A stretch of DNA of 64,000 nt from NCBI GenBank assembly GCA_963809695.1, contig CAWEKI010000006.1:372001-436000 (forward strand), read 5' to 3'. Each line of letters opens with the position of its first letter. Positions within the stretch are counted from its first letter, which is position 1. This stretch comes from JAGDMJ01 sp963809695. Lineage in GTDB: Bacteria; Bacteroidota; Ignavibacteria; UBA10030; UBA6906. Positions 18,675-27,863 of the stretch are shown here, piece by piece. The notes below the pieces were generated by a model, which was not told where the DNA came from, did no database searches, and saw only the letters and a program-made list of their open reading frames with translations. The translations under genes were made by a program, and so were the position numbers.

Positions 18675-19592
18675 TTAGAAGCCAACTTTGTCTCTAATCA
18701 CATACAGCGGCCGCCGCTTCACTTCTTCATAGATGCGGCTGATGTACTCGCCGATGACGCCCAGGGTCAGCAGGATCATTCCTCCTACAAATGTAATGGA
18801 AATGATCGTTGATGCCCAGCCCAGAATCGCCTTGGCCGTAAACAGCTTGGCGTACAGGACAAAGAGTCCGCCGGCGAAGGAAACGCACGCTGCCGCCAGG
18901 CCCAGGTAAATTGCCATCCGGAGAGGGATGTCGGAAAAGGAAAAGATGCCATCCAGCGCCAGGCGGATCAGTCGCCCGAGACTCATCTGGGGTTCGCCGG
19001 CGAAGCGCGGACCCCTGTCATACGGAATGGCGATCTGCTGGAATCCCGCCCAGGCCCGCATGCCGCTGATGTAGCGGTTCCGTTCCGGCATTGTCCGCAG
19101 GACATCCACCACGCGGCGATCCAACAGGGAGAAGTTCCCGGCATCCATCGGGATATCGATCGACGAGAGCGAATGCAGGATCCGGTAGAACGACTTGAAA
19201 GCGAAGCGTTTCAGTGCGCTTTCTCTCCGGCTCTTTTTGACCGTGTAGACGACGTCGTACCCGTTCTTCCAGTGCGCGATCATCTGGGGAAGCAGCTCCG
19301 GGGGATCCTGCAAGTCGCCATCCATCAGAATGATGGCTTCTCCCTCTGCCATGTCCATCCCCGCCGATATTGCCACCTGGTGACCGAAATTTCTCGAAAG
19401 GCGGAGAACTTTGACGCGCGGATCCTTCTCATGGATCTCCACCATGAGCTGATAGGATCGGTCACGGCTGCCGTCGTCCACGAGGATCACCTCGAACGGC
19501 TGATCCAGTCCGGAAAGAGTGGCCATCAGCCGTTCATGCAGGACCGGAAGGGTCTGTTCTTCGTTATAGATGGGAATGACGATCGTGTACAT
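18675..19592 (-). CDS. GtrB/DPM1-like polyprenyl-phosphate glycosyltransferase
   Basis: The 305-residue product has the GT2 core (TIVIPIYNEEQTLPVL, VILVDDGSRDRS, ILMDGDLQDPPELLP) and two C-terminal membrane helices (about 230-255 and 263-288). This is the layout of GtrB, ArnC and DPM1-like enzymes that move a sugar from a nucleotide donor to undecaprenyl phosphate. The resulting lipid-linked sugar would suit GT-C-type proteins such as the YfhO proteins encoded on either side. It is 7 bp downstream of the YfhO gene and 170 bp from the methyltransferase gene. Confidence 0.9.
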   Translation of the reverse strand: MYTIVIPIYNEEQTLPVLHERLMATLSGLDQPFEVILVDDGSRDRSYQLMVEIHEKDPRVKVLRLSRNFGHQVAISAGMDMAEGEAIILMDGDLQDPPELLPQMIAHWKNGYDVVYTVKKSRRESALKRFAFKSFYRILHSLSSIDIPMDAGNFSLLDRRVVDVLRTMPERNRYISGMRAWAGFQQIAIPYDRGPRFAGEPQMSLGRLIRLALDGIFSFSDIPLRMAIYLGLAAACVSFAGGLFVLYAKLFTAKAILGWASTIISITFVGGMILLTLGVIGEYISRIYEEVKRRPLYVIRDKVGF

Positions 19593-19599
19593 GGCGGTC

Positions 19600-21933
19600 T
19601 CACGAGTGTGCCGGTTGGGTTTCAGCTTTCTGTGTCCCTTCCTTCCTGCGTGAGCGTTTCAACGAGACGCCCAGCCCTGCTCCGCACATGAGCAGCGTGG
19701 AAAGAGAGATCCATAGTCCGCGTGCGTAGGACGCAGGCTCGAATCGCACGATCCCTTTGTGGTTCCCCTGTGGCACGAAGACTCCCCGCAGGTTGTAATC
19801 CGTGCAGTACACCTCGGTCTCTTTGCCGTCGATATATGCGGTCCACCCAGGATAGAATATCTCACTCAGCACCAGCAATCCATCCCGATCGGTGGAAAGG
19901 TCCAGCTCGATCTTATTGTTCTCGTACCCGGTAATACGCGCGCTCCACTGCGGCTCTCCCGGTGTGGGAGCAAGCGTGAAGCTCGGCTCCTTCTCAAGAA
20001 CTGCCGTCGTTCGATGGTCGAATTCCGGGCTTTTCACATAGGAGACCAGCTCCTGGTCGCCGTGGACGACATGCATCCTGTACATAAAGAACGCCCGCGG
20101 GAAATACGTGTTATGCCGCTCAACCGAAAGGGATCGGGTTTGCTCATTGGTGACGGTCTTGTACTTTACATTGAGCAGGTCATAGACCTGGTCAACCGAC
20201 GCAAGAGGCGCATACGCCCGCTGAAGCGCGAGCGGGGTGTATCCCTCCATCATAAAGATCCGGTCGATCATTCCCTGGTTCCGGTCCATGATCATGCCCT
20301 GCGAGTTGCGCGTATTGACCCGGAAGATTTCCGATTGGCCCTGCTCCTTGAAGAACCGGACGAGCCCCTCCGCTTTGCCGAAGTACTCCTTCGGGTCCGT
20401 GGTAGAATTATTCTGTGCACCGCCAAAGAGAAGCATGTCGACGAGGAAAACCGGGATAAGTGCAAGGCGCGCGCCCCGCACGCCCACGCCGCGCACGAGC
20501 GCAAAGAGAATGGCCCCGGAGACCGCCAGCATGATCAGGGAAATGAACGCATCCTTCCTGACCAGGGCAAGCACCTGTTGGGCATTCCGCATGGATGCGA
20601 GAGCATCCGTGAGCGATCCCGAGAGCAGCAGCAGCCAGACCACTATGCCCGCTCCGACGGTACCCACCAGCAAGGCGAGGAGCCGCTTGTTGCTTCTGGC
20701 GTCCCGTTCGTCGTACACCAGGTGGTTCAACGCAAATCCCGAGAGCAGTGCCGTGGCAAATGTCAGGAAGATGCCCATACGGGCCGGATTCCGGAACGTG
20801 GCGAATCCGGGGATGAAGTTGAAGAAGAGTTTATGGATGAACAAATTGTCGCCGAGCGCAAACATCAGGGAGAACAACGCGTATCCCCAGAAGAAAGCCA
20901 CGTACTTGTTCCTCTTCGCGAGCACCACGCTCAGCACGATCAGCAGAAGAGGAAGCGCCCCCAGATAGATGCAGGTCTCCCAGAAATACCAGTATGTGCC
21001 CGGTCCCCAGTAATTGGAGCCGGTGGCGCCTGCGGTGCCGAAGAGCTTGGGCAGGTAAAGGGTAAGAAGCTGAGACCAGGCGAGGGTTCCTTCGGTGGCC
21101 CTCTCGTAGGTGATCTGCGCGCGTTGCGAAAGGCCGGACATTTCATAGGTAGGCAGCAGCTGAATCATCGCAAGCGCCACCGAGAGCGCAACGATGATCC
21201 CGGCCTTGAGCACGGTGACGCCCGCAGGACGGGAGAGCAACGCCCGGCCGTGATATGTCGTCAGCAGCTCAAAGAGGAAGTAGACCAAAAGGAAAAAGTA
21301 AAGATACAGCGACAGTTGTGGATAACCGGCAAGGATCGAATGCCCGAGGACGAGCGCCGTCAGGAATACCCAGAGCCATTCCTTGCGCACGAGGGCGTTG
21401 CGGAAGCAGAGCAGGATCAAAGGATACCAGGCCACCATCGTGATGATCTGCTGGTGGATGGCATGCACGATCATGAACCCGGAGAGCATGTATGCGGCTC
21501 CGGCGAAGAGCGCAGAAAGGTTGCGGAGGCCGAACGACCGTGCAAGATAAAACATGGATGCGCCCGCCAGCACGTAATGGGCGATCACCATGAGCTCGAG
21601 CCAGTAGAAGCCGAGCCTGCCGCCGGCGGTGAACAATGACAGGAGCATGCAGGGAAGATAGAACACCGTGGTCTGGATGTCCGCGAGGAAAGGCATTCCG
21701 TTGAACGTGTAGGGATTCCAGAGCGGGATCGAGCCCATAGCCACCGATGTGGCAGCGAAATTCCTGACCGGGTAGCTGAAATACAAGAAATCTTCCCAGA
21801 GGAAAGCCGTTCCCAGCATAATCTCGCGGAAGAAGATCATCACAAGAAGAACCAGGATTGCGATCGCCTGCCAGGGGAGCGGCTCGCGCAAAACCTGCCT
21901 CGGTTGTTCCTTCCGTTTGCTGTTCTTTGCCAT
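19600..21933 (-). CDS. YfhO-family polytopic membrane protein (second copy)
   Basis: A 777-residue YfhO protein: lysine-rich N-terminus MAKNSKRKEQ, a long run of hydrophobic helices, GNLVY-like helix loops such as FLADIQTTVFYLPCML, and the extracytoplasmic C-terminal domain with LSEIFYPGWTAYIDGKETE and a last helix. ATG 21933 was chosen since a 52-residue upstream extension would lie inside the GT9 gene, which ends at 21944. It is a distant paralogue of the protein at 4568-7093; the C-terminal LSE..YP.GW.AY.DG block is shared. The lipid-linked sugar transferase gene follows 7 bp downstream, suggesting a donor-making/transferring pair. Confidence 0.86.
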   Translation of the reverse strand: MAKNSKRKEQPRQVLREPLPWQAIAILVLLVMIFFREIMLGTAFLWEDFLYFSYPVRNFAATSVAMGSIPLWNPYTFNGMPFLADIQTTVFYLPCMLLSLFTAGGRLGFYWLELMVIAHYVLAGASMFYLARSFGLRNLSALFAGAAYMLSGFMIVHAIHQQIITMVAWYPLILLCFRNALVRKEWLWVFLTALVLGHSILAGYPQLSLYLYFFLLVYFLFELLTTYHGRALLSRPAGVTVLKAGIIVALSVALAMIQLLPTYEMSGLSQRAQITYERATEGTLAWSQLLTLYLPKLFGTAGATGSNYWGPGTYWYFWETCIYLGALPLLLIVLSVVLAKRNKYVAFFWGYALFSLMFALGDNLFIHKLFFNFIPGFATFRNPARMGIFLTFATALLSGFALNHLVYDERDARSNKRLLALLVGTVGAGIVVWLLLLSGSLTDALASMRNAQQVLALVRKDAFISLIMLAVSGAILFALVRGVGVRGARLALIPVFLVDMLLFGGAQNNSTTDPKEYFGKAEGLVRFFKEQGQSEIFRVNTRNSQGMIMDRNQGMIDRIFMMEGYTPLALQRAYAPLASVDQVYDLLNVKYKTVTNEQTRSLSVERHNTYFPRAFFMYRMHVVHGDQELVSYVKSPEFDHRTTAVLEKEPSFTLAPTPGEPQWSARITGYENNKIELDLSTDRDGLLVLSEIFYPGWTAYIDGKETEVYCTDYNLRGVFVPQGNHKGIVRFEPASYARGLWISLSTLLMCGAGLGVSLKRSRRKEGTQKAETQPAHS

Positions 21934-21943
21934 GGAGCGCCGA

Positions 21944-23047
21944 TTAATTGGCTGCCAGGAGACGCCGACACGCGTCAAAGACTCTCTCGACGCTAATGTG
22001 CCGCATGCAGTCGTCGGGGCAGACCGGTGCGAAGAAGCAGGAGCAAGGGATGTCCGGTTCCAGGATTTCTCCAAGGCCGTACAGCTCAAACTCGTGACGG
22101 TTGAAGATATTGTTGAACAGCACGATCTTCTTGTTCAGTCCTATCGTGATATGCGTGGCCATTGTGACAGCGGTGACCACGAGCGCGCATTGGTCCACAA
22201 GATTGATGAACTGCTGCAGCGGGAAATGCCCCAGGTACCGGGCCCCGCTTTCCCGCGCGATGCGCAGATTCTTCTCGTGCTCCTGTTCTCCGCCAAGCAG
22301 CAGAGGCGCGTGCCCCCCGGCGGAGAGCTTCCGGGCAAGGGCTATCCAGTATTCCTCGGGCCAGAGGCGTGAGGTCCACCGGCCGCCGCAGCCCGTGTTC
22401 AACCCCACGATCGCATTGTCCCGTGGCAGATCCCAGCGGTACCCACGGGAGCTGAACGAATCGAGGATGTATTTTTCCCCCGAGAATTTCAGTCCGCAGA
22501 CCTCAAAGATCTCCTCCGGATAACTCTTGGTGTTTGCCTTATTGAGGTCGTCGAAGATGCCGGTCATATATTTATGCACCGCGTCGGAGTCCACAGGTAC
22601 CGGGACACCATCTGTGAGCACGAACCCTTTCTTCACGGTTGCTGAGAGGCTCGATGCAAGCCCGCAAGCTTCCCGGTCCTTGTCCAGGTTGTACACGAAG
22701 TCAAAATGGACCGTGCTGAGGGTTGCAAGGCTTTGCGGCGTGAACGGGAGTATGACATCAACGCTGGCGGGGATGACCTCGGGGGTGAGCGTCAGCCACC
22801 AGATGCGGGCGCGAGGATGCACCAGTCTGAACTTGTGCAGCAGCGGGGTCGTCCGTATGACGTCGCCAATGGCCCCGAGCTTGATGATGAGAACCCGCTC
22901 CGGCTTCGGGTCATAATGAGGGCAGTCCCGCCCCTCCTCATCTACGCAGTGAACGCCGGACTCTTTGTGGGGCTTGCAGGGAACATGTCCTCTGAACCAG
23001 CGACAATCAAGTTTGAGCGACTCAGGCGAACTCCAGGGTCGTACCAT
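21944..23047 (-). CDS. GT9-family (heptosyltransferase-like) glycosyltransferase with cysteine-rich ends
   Basis: A 367-residue GT-B enzyme. After a 50-residue leader the GT9 core begins VLIIKLGAIGDVIRTTPLL; later LNTGCGGRWTSRLWPEEYW and PLLLGGEQEH form the donor site. The leader contains four Cys in a C-x8-C-x9-C-x7-C arrangement (DCRWFRGHVPC.., GVHC.., RDC), and the C-terminus has more (CSCFFAPVCPDDC). The Cys may bind zinc or an iron-sulfur cluster; the GT9 catalytic core does not need them. GT9 enzymes usually add heptose to lipid A-core. ATG 23047 overlaps the previous stop by one base (TAATG). Confidence 0.87.
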   Translation of the reverse strand: MVRPWSSPESLKLDCRWFRGHVPCKPHKESGVHCVDEEGRDCPHYDPKPERVLIIKLGAIGDVIRTTPLLHKFRLVHPRARIWWLTLTPEVIPASVDVILPFTPQSLATLSTVHFDFVYNLDKDREACGLASSLSATVKKGFVLTDGVPVPVDSDAVHKYMTGIFDDLNKANTKSYPEEIFEVCGLKFSGEKYILDSFSSRGYRWDLPRDNAIVGLNTGCGGRWTSRLWPEEYWIALARKLSAGGHAPLLLGGEQEHEKNLRIARESGARYLGHFPLQQFINLVDQCALVVTAVTMATHITIGLNKKIVLFNNIFNRHEFELYGLGEILEPDIPCSCFFAPVCPDDCMRHISVERVFDACRRLLAAN

Positions 23048-24120
23048 TATTTGATGACTTCTTTGATCGAATACTCCTCTTCCATCCGGCGCGACTTGCT
23101 GATCATTTCTCCCAGAAGGCCGATGGAAAAGAATTGGATGCCGACAATGATCAGCATGATCCCGACGAGGAAGAGCGGCCTGTTGGTAAGCGCGGTGAGT
23201 CCCCGGAACCATTCAACAGCCAGGACGCCGTCGATCAGCACTCCGGCGAAAATAGCCAGGATGCCTATAGGACCGAAGAAGTGGAGCGGCCTGCGGAAAT
23301 ACCGGGTGGTGAAGAGGACTGTCAGGAGGTCGAGAAAGCCCTTTAAAAATCGTCCCATACCGAACTTGGTCTTGCCGAATTTCCTGGCTCGGTGATGGAC
23401 GACAAGTTCTCCTACCTTGAACCCCTCCCAGTGTGCCAGCACGGGGACATACCGGTGCAACTCGCCGTAGACATTCACCGATTTTACCACGTCCTTCCGG
23501 TACGCCTTCAGCCCGCAATTTATATCGTGCAGTCGGACGCCGGTCATCACAGATGTAACGAAATTGAAGAACTTGGAAGGAATCGTCTTTGTGATCGGGT
23601 CATGCCGCACCTTTTTCCATCCGGAGACGAGATCGTATCCCTCCTCGAGCTTCCTTTTCAAAGCGGGGATCTCTGCGGGGTCATCCTGCAAATCCGCATC
23701 CATCGTGATGATGATATTCCCCTGGGCTTTCTCAAAGCCGACCGACAATGCGGCCGATTTGCCGTAATTCCGGCGGAACCGGTAGATCCTGATGTGCTTG
23801 TCATTCCGCCGGAGGTCACGCAGCACCTGGACGGACCGGTCCGTGCTGCCATCATCAATGAAGAGTAGTTCGTACCGTACGTTCATCCTGCCGAGCGTGC
23901 TCCGGAGCTGCTGATGAAGCTCCTTGAGGGATTCCTCCTCATTGTACAGGGGGATGACCACGCTGACATCTGCCCACTGCTGCTGGTTGCGCACCTGGCT
24001 CTGGTTGAACCGCCCCGGTTGCTGGCTTTTCTGGTGCGGCGCCCGCTGTTGTTGAGGCTTGGGAGCGGGTTCCGTCTGTTGATTCGGCTGTTCGGGTGAT
24101 GGCGCTGTCTGGTCTGCCAT
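23047..24120 (-). CDS. polyprenyl-phosphate GT2 glycosyltransferase with Gln/Pro-rich N-terminus
   Basis: The 357-residue protein begins with a disordered stretch of about 50 residues rich in Gln, Pro and Ala. Then comes the GT2 core (VSVVIPLYNEEESLKEL, LLFIDDGSTDRS, IIITMDADLQDDPAEIP) and two C-terminal membrane helices (about 255-275 and 290-320). The layout matches GtrB/ArnC-type transferases that load undecaprenyl phosphate. It is the first gene of the long minus-strand cluster. ATG 24120 follows AGGAT and lies about 36 nt after the predicted transcription start; a start 12 codons earlier would lie at the transcription start itself. Confidence 0.89.
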   Translation of the reverse strand: MADQTAPSPEQPNQQTEPAPKPQQQRAPHQKSQQPGRFNQSQVRNQQQWADVSVVIPLYNEEESLKELHQQLRSTLGRMNVRYELLFIDDGSTDRSVQVLRDLRRNDKHIRIYRFRRNYGKSAALSVGFEKAQGNIIITMDADLQDDPAEIPALKRKLEEGYDLVSGWKKVRHDPITKTIPSKFFNFVTSVMTGVRLHDINCGLKAYRKDVVKSVNVYGELHRYVPVLAHWEGFKVGELVVHHRARKFGKTKFGMGRFLKGFLDLLTVLFTTRYFRRPLHFFGPIGILAIFAGVLIDGVLAVEWFRGLTALTNRPLFLVGIMLIIVGIQFFSIGLLGEMISKSRRMEEEYSIKEVIK

Positions 24121-24162
24121 GTTGTTGTGATCCTGCAAGGAAGGGGGAAATATCATCTTTTT

Positions 24163-24191
24163 AAACTAACCATTTCCAGCCTGAAAATCAA
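24163..24191 (-). promoter_or_regulatory. predicted sigma-70-type promoter of the polysaccharide cluster
   Basis: On the minus strand TTGATT (24191-24186) and TAGTTT (24168-24163) are separated by exactly 17 bp. Transcription should start near 24156, about 36 nt before the first glycosyltransferase ATG. It drives the only leftward run without large gaps down to about 3648. Inferred from sequence match only. Confidence 0.6.
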
Positions 24192-24379
24192 CGAAACTGG
24201 AGAACACACGGCGAGAAGCGCTGTCGCTTGCTGAGCGTTACAGCAAAGGTAGAGGGCATAGCTCCTTTGCACGCTAAATGTCGGCCCCTGCCCGCGTTAA
24301 CAGTCCGAAGAGAGATTCTCTCCTGCTTTCCGGGATCCCGATGATGGATGCTGGGAAAGAGCATTTCTGTCATCTTGGG

Positions 24380-24400
24380 CGACGACATTCCCCGTCGTCG
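24380..24400. other. perfect 7-bp inverted repeat in the divergent spacer
   Basis: CGACGAC and GTCGTCG pair around a 7-base loop (24387-24393), ending 12 bp before the -35 box of the AsmA promoter. It could be an operator or part of an upstream terminator-like hairpin; there is no T-tract. The rest of the 364-bp spacer 24121-24484 holds the two divergent promoters and no gene I can support. Confidence 0.35.
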
Positions 24401-24412
24401 GGGGTGAAAGGA

Positions 24413-24441
24413 TTGACATTCCCTGCGGTCTTATCTATATT
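24413..24441 (+). promoter_or_regulatory. near-consensus sigma-70-type promoter of the AsmA gene
   Basis: TTGACA (24413-24418) and TATATT (24436-24441) are spaced 17 bp apart, the best promoter match in the window. Transcription would start near 24448, about 37 nt upstream of the AsmA ATG, and could run on through rsmA and the PAP2 gene. Confidence 0.72.
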
Positions 24442-24484
24442 TTAAGATTGGGGGTTTTCTCTTCTTTTGCGAACGGGTGATGCG

Positions 24485-26989
24485 ATGGCGCTGAGCAGAA
24501 AAGCAAAGGTGTGGTTGATCATTGTAAGCATCCCGATCATCCTCATCGTAGGGGCTGTCATAGCCCTGAAAGCATATTTTACCTCCGACCGTCTGAAGGC
24601 ACTGGTAATTCCCCAGATCGAACAGGCAACGCACCGCTCCGTGGCTCTCAATGATATCAGCCTCTCGGTTTTTCCCTCGATCGGCGTAGACATGGACGGA
24701 TTCTCCCTCTCCAACAGGAAGGGAGACGGCTTTTCCCAAACGCCGTTCCTTACCCTGTCCAGGCTGTCGGTCAGGGTCAGCCTTATGCCTCTCCTGAAGG
24801 GGGGAGTGGAAGTTACAGAGATAGTTCTTGAACAGCCCAGACTTCTCGTGGAAACGAACAAGGCCGGCGTCACGAACTACGGGGATATGACCCAATCCTC
24901 CGATCTCGAGGCGAAATCTTCGTCAACCAAGTCCACATCCTCCATGGCAGGCTTCCTCCTGTCCAATTTCCAGATCGTCAATGGGTCTTTGGATTACCTC
25001 GATCACAAGCAAAACTCCGCGATGAGGGTGCGGGGGCTCGACAACACCATGAACATGAAAGGAAGCTCGGACGGGATCACGGTCGATGGAAAGGCATCTG
25101 TTGCTGACTTCAGCTACGGCACGGTCAGCGCCCCCCTCATCTCCGGCCTCCGCCTGACGCTTGACCACCGCATTGACTATTCATTCTCCAGGGATGTCGT
25201 TACGGTGGAGAAGGGAGATATGACGGTTCAGGATATGGCCCTCAAAGTGTCGGGAAAGGTTTCGGATGTAAGCGGGAAGGCCATGGTGCTTGATCTCACC
25301 GTGAGTTCGGATAAGCTCAATATTACCGAGTTGCTCTCGCTGGTGCCAAAGGAGTACATGAAAAAGGCGGAGGGATTGAAAGGGAACGGCACGGCGCAGG
25401 TGATGCTGGCAATCAAGGGTACCGTCACGGACTCCACGCAGGCGGATATCAGCGGGAAGATTTCTTCGACCAATGCGAGTATCCAGTACGCAAAGCTTCC
25501 GAAACCGATCACGAACATCAACATTGTTTCGGAATTCACGCGGGCGAAAACGAAGCAGGAGTTCAAGCTCGAGAAATTTTCTGCAAACCTCGGAGACAAC
25601 CCCATCAGCGCCACGATGGACATGGTGGACTTCGAAAACCCTTCGATCACCATGGTGCTCAACGGTTCGCTGAACCTGGCCGAGGTGGGACAGTACTATC
25701 CGTTGGAGCCGGGCACAGAGCTTGCCGGGCGGATGTCCGCGAACGTGAATGTGGCAGGAAAAGTGAAGGAACCGAGCACCATGAGAGGGTCGGGCACGAT
25801 GGAGTTCCATGGTGTTTCCATCAAGACTCCTGCCAGTGTCAATCCGGTGAAGAATCTGGAGGGCGCGATCACCTTCAACAACCAGCAGGTGGAGGCAAAA
25901 CGGCTTTCGATGAACCTCGGGAAATCGGACCTGACGCTTGCATTCGCACTCAGGAATTACCTGTCGATGATCTCCGAGGACAAATCGCTCCCTCGCCCGA
26001 CGGCGAACCTGACGCTCAACTCGAACCATCTCTACACGGCGGATGTAATGCCCTCTGACAAGCAAGATCAGAAGGGGACTACGAAAGACACCGCCGCTGC
26101 CAAGAACCCCCGGTCCGGCGTCCCTTTGCCGAACGTGGACATGGACATCAGCGCCGCGATCGGGACGCTCACGATGGAGAAGTTCGAGTTCACGAACGTC
26201 CGGGGAGCGATGAGGATCGCAAACGGCGTGATCACCATGCAGAATTTCTCCCTGAACGGTTTTGGCGGATCGGCCATCAGTAAGGGCTCTCTGAACCTGA
26301 AGGATCCCAAGCACCCGCTGTTTGACCTCGCGCTGGACATCAACGGGGTCGAGTCGCATTCTCTGTTGCCGCACTTCACGTCGTTCGGGGAGCGGCTCAA
26401 CGGCAAGATGACGATGAACACGACAATGAAGGGGGGATTGAACGACACGCTCGGACTCATTCCCTCCATGCTGAACGGCCAGGGGCGCGTGCAGATCGCA
26501 GACGGCCAGGTCACGGGCGTGAAGGTGAACCAGGCGATTGCCTCGCTGCTCAAGCTACCCGATCTCGAGACGATCAAGTTCAAGGATTGGGGGAACAGCT
26601 TCACAATTGCGGACGGACGAATCATCATCAAGGACCTGAAGATCCACGCCCTGGATGCCGACTACACGGTCAACGGGTCGCAAGGCTTGGACGGATCGCT
26701 CGATTACGGTATGACAATGCTGCTGTCGCAGAGCACCTCGGGGAAGGTGAACCTTCCCGGCTTTGCGGGACAGGCCGCTGCTCTCTTCAAAGACGAGAGC
26801 GGCAGGCTGAAGCTCGATTTTGCTGTGGGCGGAACATCGGATGATCCCAAAGTCTCGCTCGATACGAAGTCCGCACAACAAAAGGCCGAGGCACTGGCGA
26901 AGCAGAAGCTGGAGGACGAAGCAAAGAAGGCGACCGATCAGCTCAGAAAAAAGGCGGAGGATGCGCTCAAAGGCATCTTCAAAAAGTAA
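24485..26989 (+). CDS. AsmA-family protein
   Basis: An 834-residue protein with an N-terminal membrane anchor (about residues 8-30, VWLIIVSIPIILIVGAVIAL) and a long periplasmic region of beta strands typical of AsmA-like bridge proteins, which resemble eukaryotic VPS13/Chorein lipid carriers and help phospholipids reach the outer membrane. The AsmA N-terminal block (QIEQATHRSVALNDISLSVF) and the AsmA_2 C-terminal block are recognisable. The last 45 residues are a Lys/Glu/Ala helix, probably coiled coil. ATG 24485 is preferred over a TTG six codons earlier. The 3' end overlaps rsmA by 29 bp. Confidence 0.9.
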   Translation: MALSRKAKVWLIIVSIPIILIVGAVIALKAYFTSDRLKALVIPQIEQATHRSVALNDISLSVFPSIGVDMDGFSLSNRKGDGFSQTPFLTLSRLSVRVSLMPLLKGGVEVTEIVLEQPRLLVETNKAGVTNYGDMTQSSDLEAKSSSTKSTSSMAGFLLSNFQIVNGSLDYLDHKQNSAMRVRGLDNTMNMKGSSDGITVDGKASVADFSYGTVSAPLISGLRLTLDHRIDYSFSRDVVTVEKGDMTVQDMALKVSGKVSDVSGKAMVLDLTVSSDKLNITELLSLVPKEYMKKAEGLKGNGTAQVMLAIKGTVTDSTQADISGKISSTNASIQYAKLPKPITNINIVSEFTRAKTKQEFKLEKFSANLGDNPISATMDMVDFENPSITMVLNGSLNLAEVGQYYPLEPGTELAGRMSANVNVAGKVKEPSTMRGSGTMEFHGVSIKTPASVNPVKNLEGAITFNNQQVEAKRLSMNLGKSDLTLAFALRNYLSMISEDKSLPRPTANLTLNSNHLYTADVMPSDKQDQKGTTKDTAAAKNPRSGVPLPNVDMDISAAIGTLTMEKFEFTNVRGAMRIANGVITMQNFSLNGFGGSAISKGSLNLKDPKHPLFDLALDINGVESHSLLPHFTSFGERLNGKMTMNTTMKGGLNDTLGLIPSMLNGQGRVQIADGQVTGVKVNQAIASLLKLPDLETIKFKDWGNSFTIADGRIIIKDLKIHALDADYTVNGSQGLDGSLDYGMTMLLSQSTSGKVNLPGFAGQAAALFKDESGRLKLDFAVGGTSDDPKVSLDTKSAQQKAEALAKQKLEDEAKKATDQLRKKAEDALKGIFKK

Positions 26990-27836
26990 TAGTGACGCCT
27001 TAGACGAGTCCGGGCGCCTGCGCCCCAGGAAGTCGCTCGGGCAGAATTTTCTGCGGGATGACCGGATTGCCCGCAAGATTGTTGATGCCGTTCATCCCGG
27101 TCCTGGAGATGTCGTGCTGGAGATCGGGCCGGGGGAAGGGGCTCTCACCAGGCATCTCGTCGCTTCCGGCGCGAAGCTTGTCCTGGTGGAGCTGGACGAG
27201 CGGGCGGTAACGCGGATGCGGGGGCTGTACGAGGGTCCCGGCGTGCAGGTGCTCCACCAGGATATCTTGACCGTGGACCTTGATGCGCTGGCCGTTGCCC
27301 TGAGCACGGAGCGGCTCCGCGTTGTGGGGAATATTCCGTATTATATTACCAGTCCAATACTGTTTCACGTGCTCGACAACCGCCGCCGGGTGCGCGACCT
27401 GACTATGATGATGCAGAAGGAAGTGGCCAGGCGCCTGGCGGCCGTCCCGCGGACAAAAGCGTACGGCACCCTCTCGGTTTTCTGCCAGTTGTTTGCGGAT
27501 GTAGAGATCCTCTTTGACGTGCAGCCCGGATCGTTCCACCCTCGCCCGGATGTGACGTCTTCGGTGGTGCGGCTTGTGATGCTGGACGGTCCCCGGTATG
27601 CACTGCGCGATGAGCGTTTCTTCCGCAGGATGGTCCGGTCGGTATTCGGGAAGCGCCGAAAGACGCTTCGTAACGCCCTCCGGTATTTTTTGGATGACGA
27701 CCCGGCCGCCGCTGTGGCGGACTCCTCCTTCCTGCAGCGCCGCCCGGAAGATCTGACAGTCGAAGAATGTGTTGAACTCAGCAATGCACTTTATGAGCAC
27801 GCCCACGATCGTCTTCATCCCCGGGAATCCGGCTGA
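26961..27836 (+). CDS. rsmA: 16S rRNA dimethyladenosine transferase
   Basis: RsmA (KsgA) dimethylates A1518 and A1519 of 16S rRNA during 30S maturation. The 291-residue product shows KSLGQNFL (about 24-31), SAM motif EIGPGEG (54-60), the catalytic NIPY (124-127), and the C-terminal RPxDVTSSVVRL-type block. ATG 26961 is the only in-frame start that retains the full N-terminus; it lies 29 bp inside the AsmA gene in another frame, so the two are probably translationally coupled. The first 20 residues are polar and not conserved in the family. Confidence 0.95.
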   Translation: MRSKASSKSNSDALDESGRLRPRKSLGQNFLRDDRIARKIVDAVHPGPGDVVLEIGPGEGALTRHLVASGAKLVLVELDERAVTRMRGLYEGPGVQVLHQDILTVDLDALAVALSTERLRVVGNIPYYITSPILFHVLDNRRRVRDLTMMMQKEVARRLAAVPRTKAYGTLSVFCQLFADVEILFDVQPGSFHPRPDVTSSVVRLVMLDGPRYALRDERFFRRMVRSVFGKRRKTLRNALRYFLDDDPAAAVADSSFLQRRPEDLTVEECVELSNALYEHAHDRLHPRESG

Positions 27837-27863
27837 GGAGCATCGTACAAAGCCGGTTGCCAT

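Noticed and set aside
19759..21639. Plus-strand frame of more than 600 codons opposite the second YfhO gene
   Set aside because: It is rich in Arg, Glu, Gln and His, typical of the antisense of a hydrophobic membrane gene, and has no domain.
24188..24388. 66-codon minus-strand frame in the divergent spacer
   Set aside because: It begins with no ribosome site, ends across promoter elements and has no similarity that I recognise.
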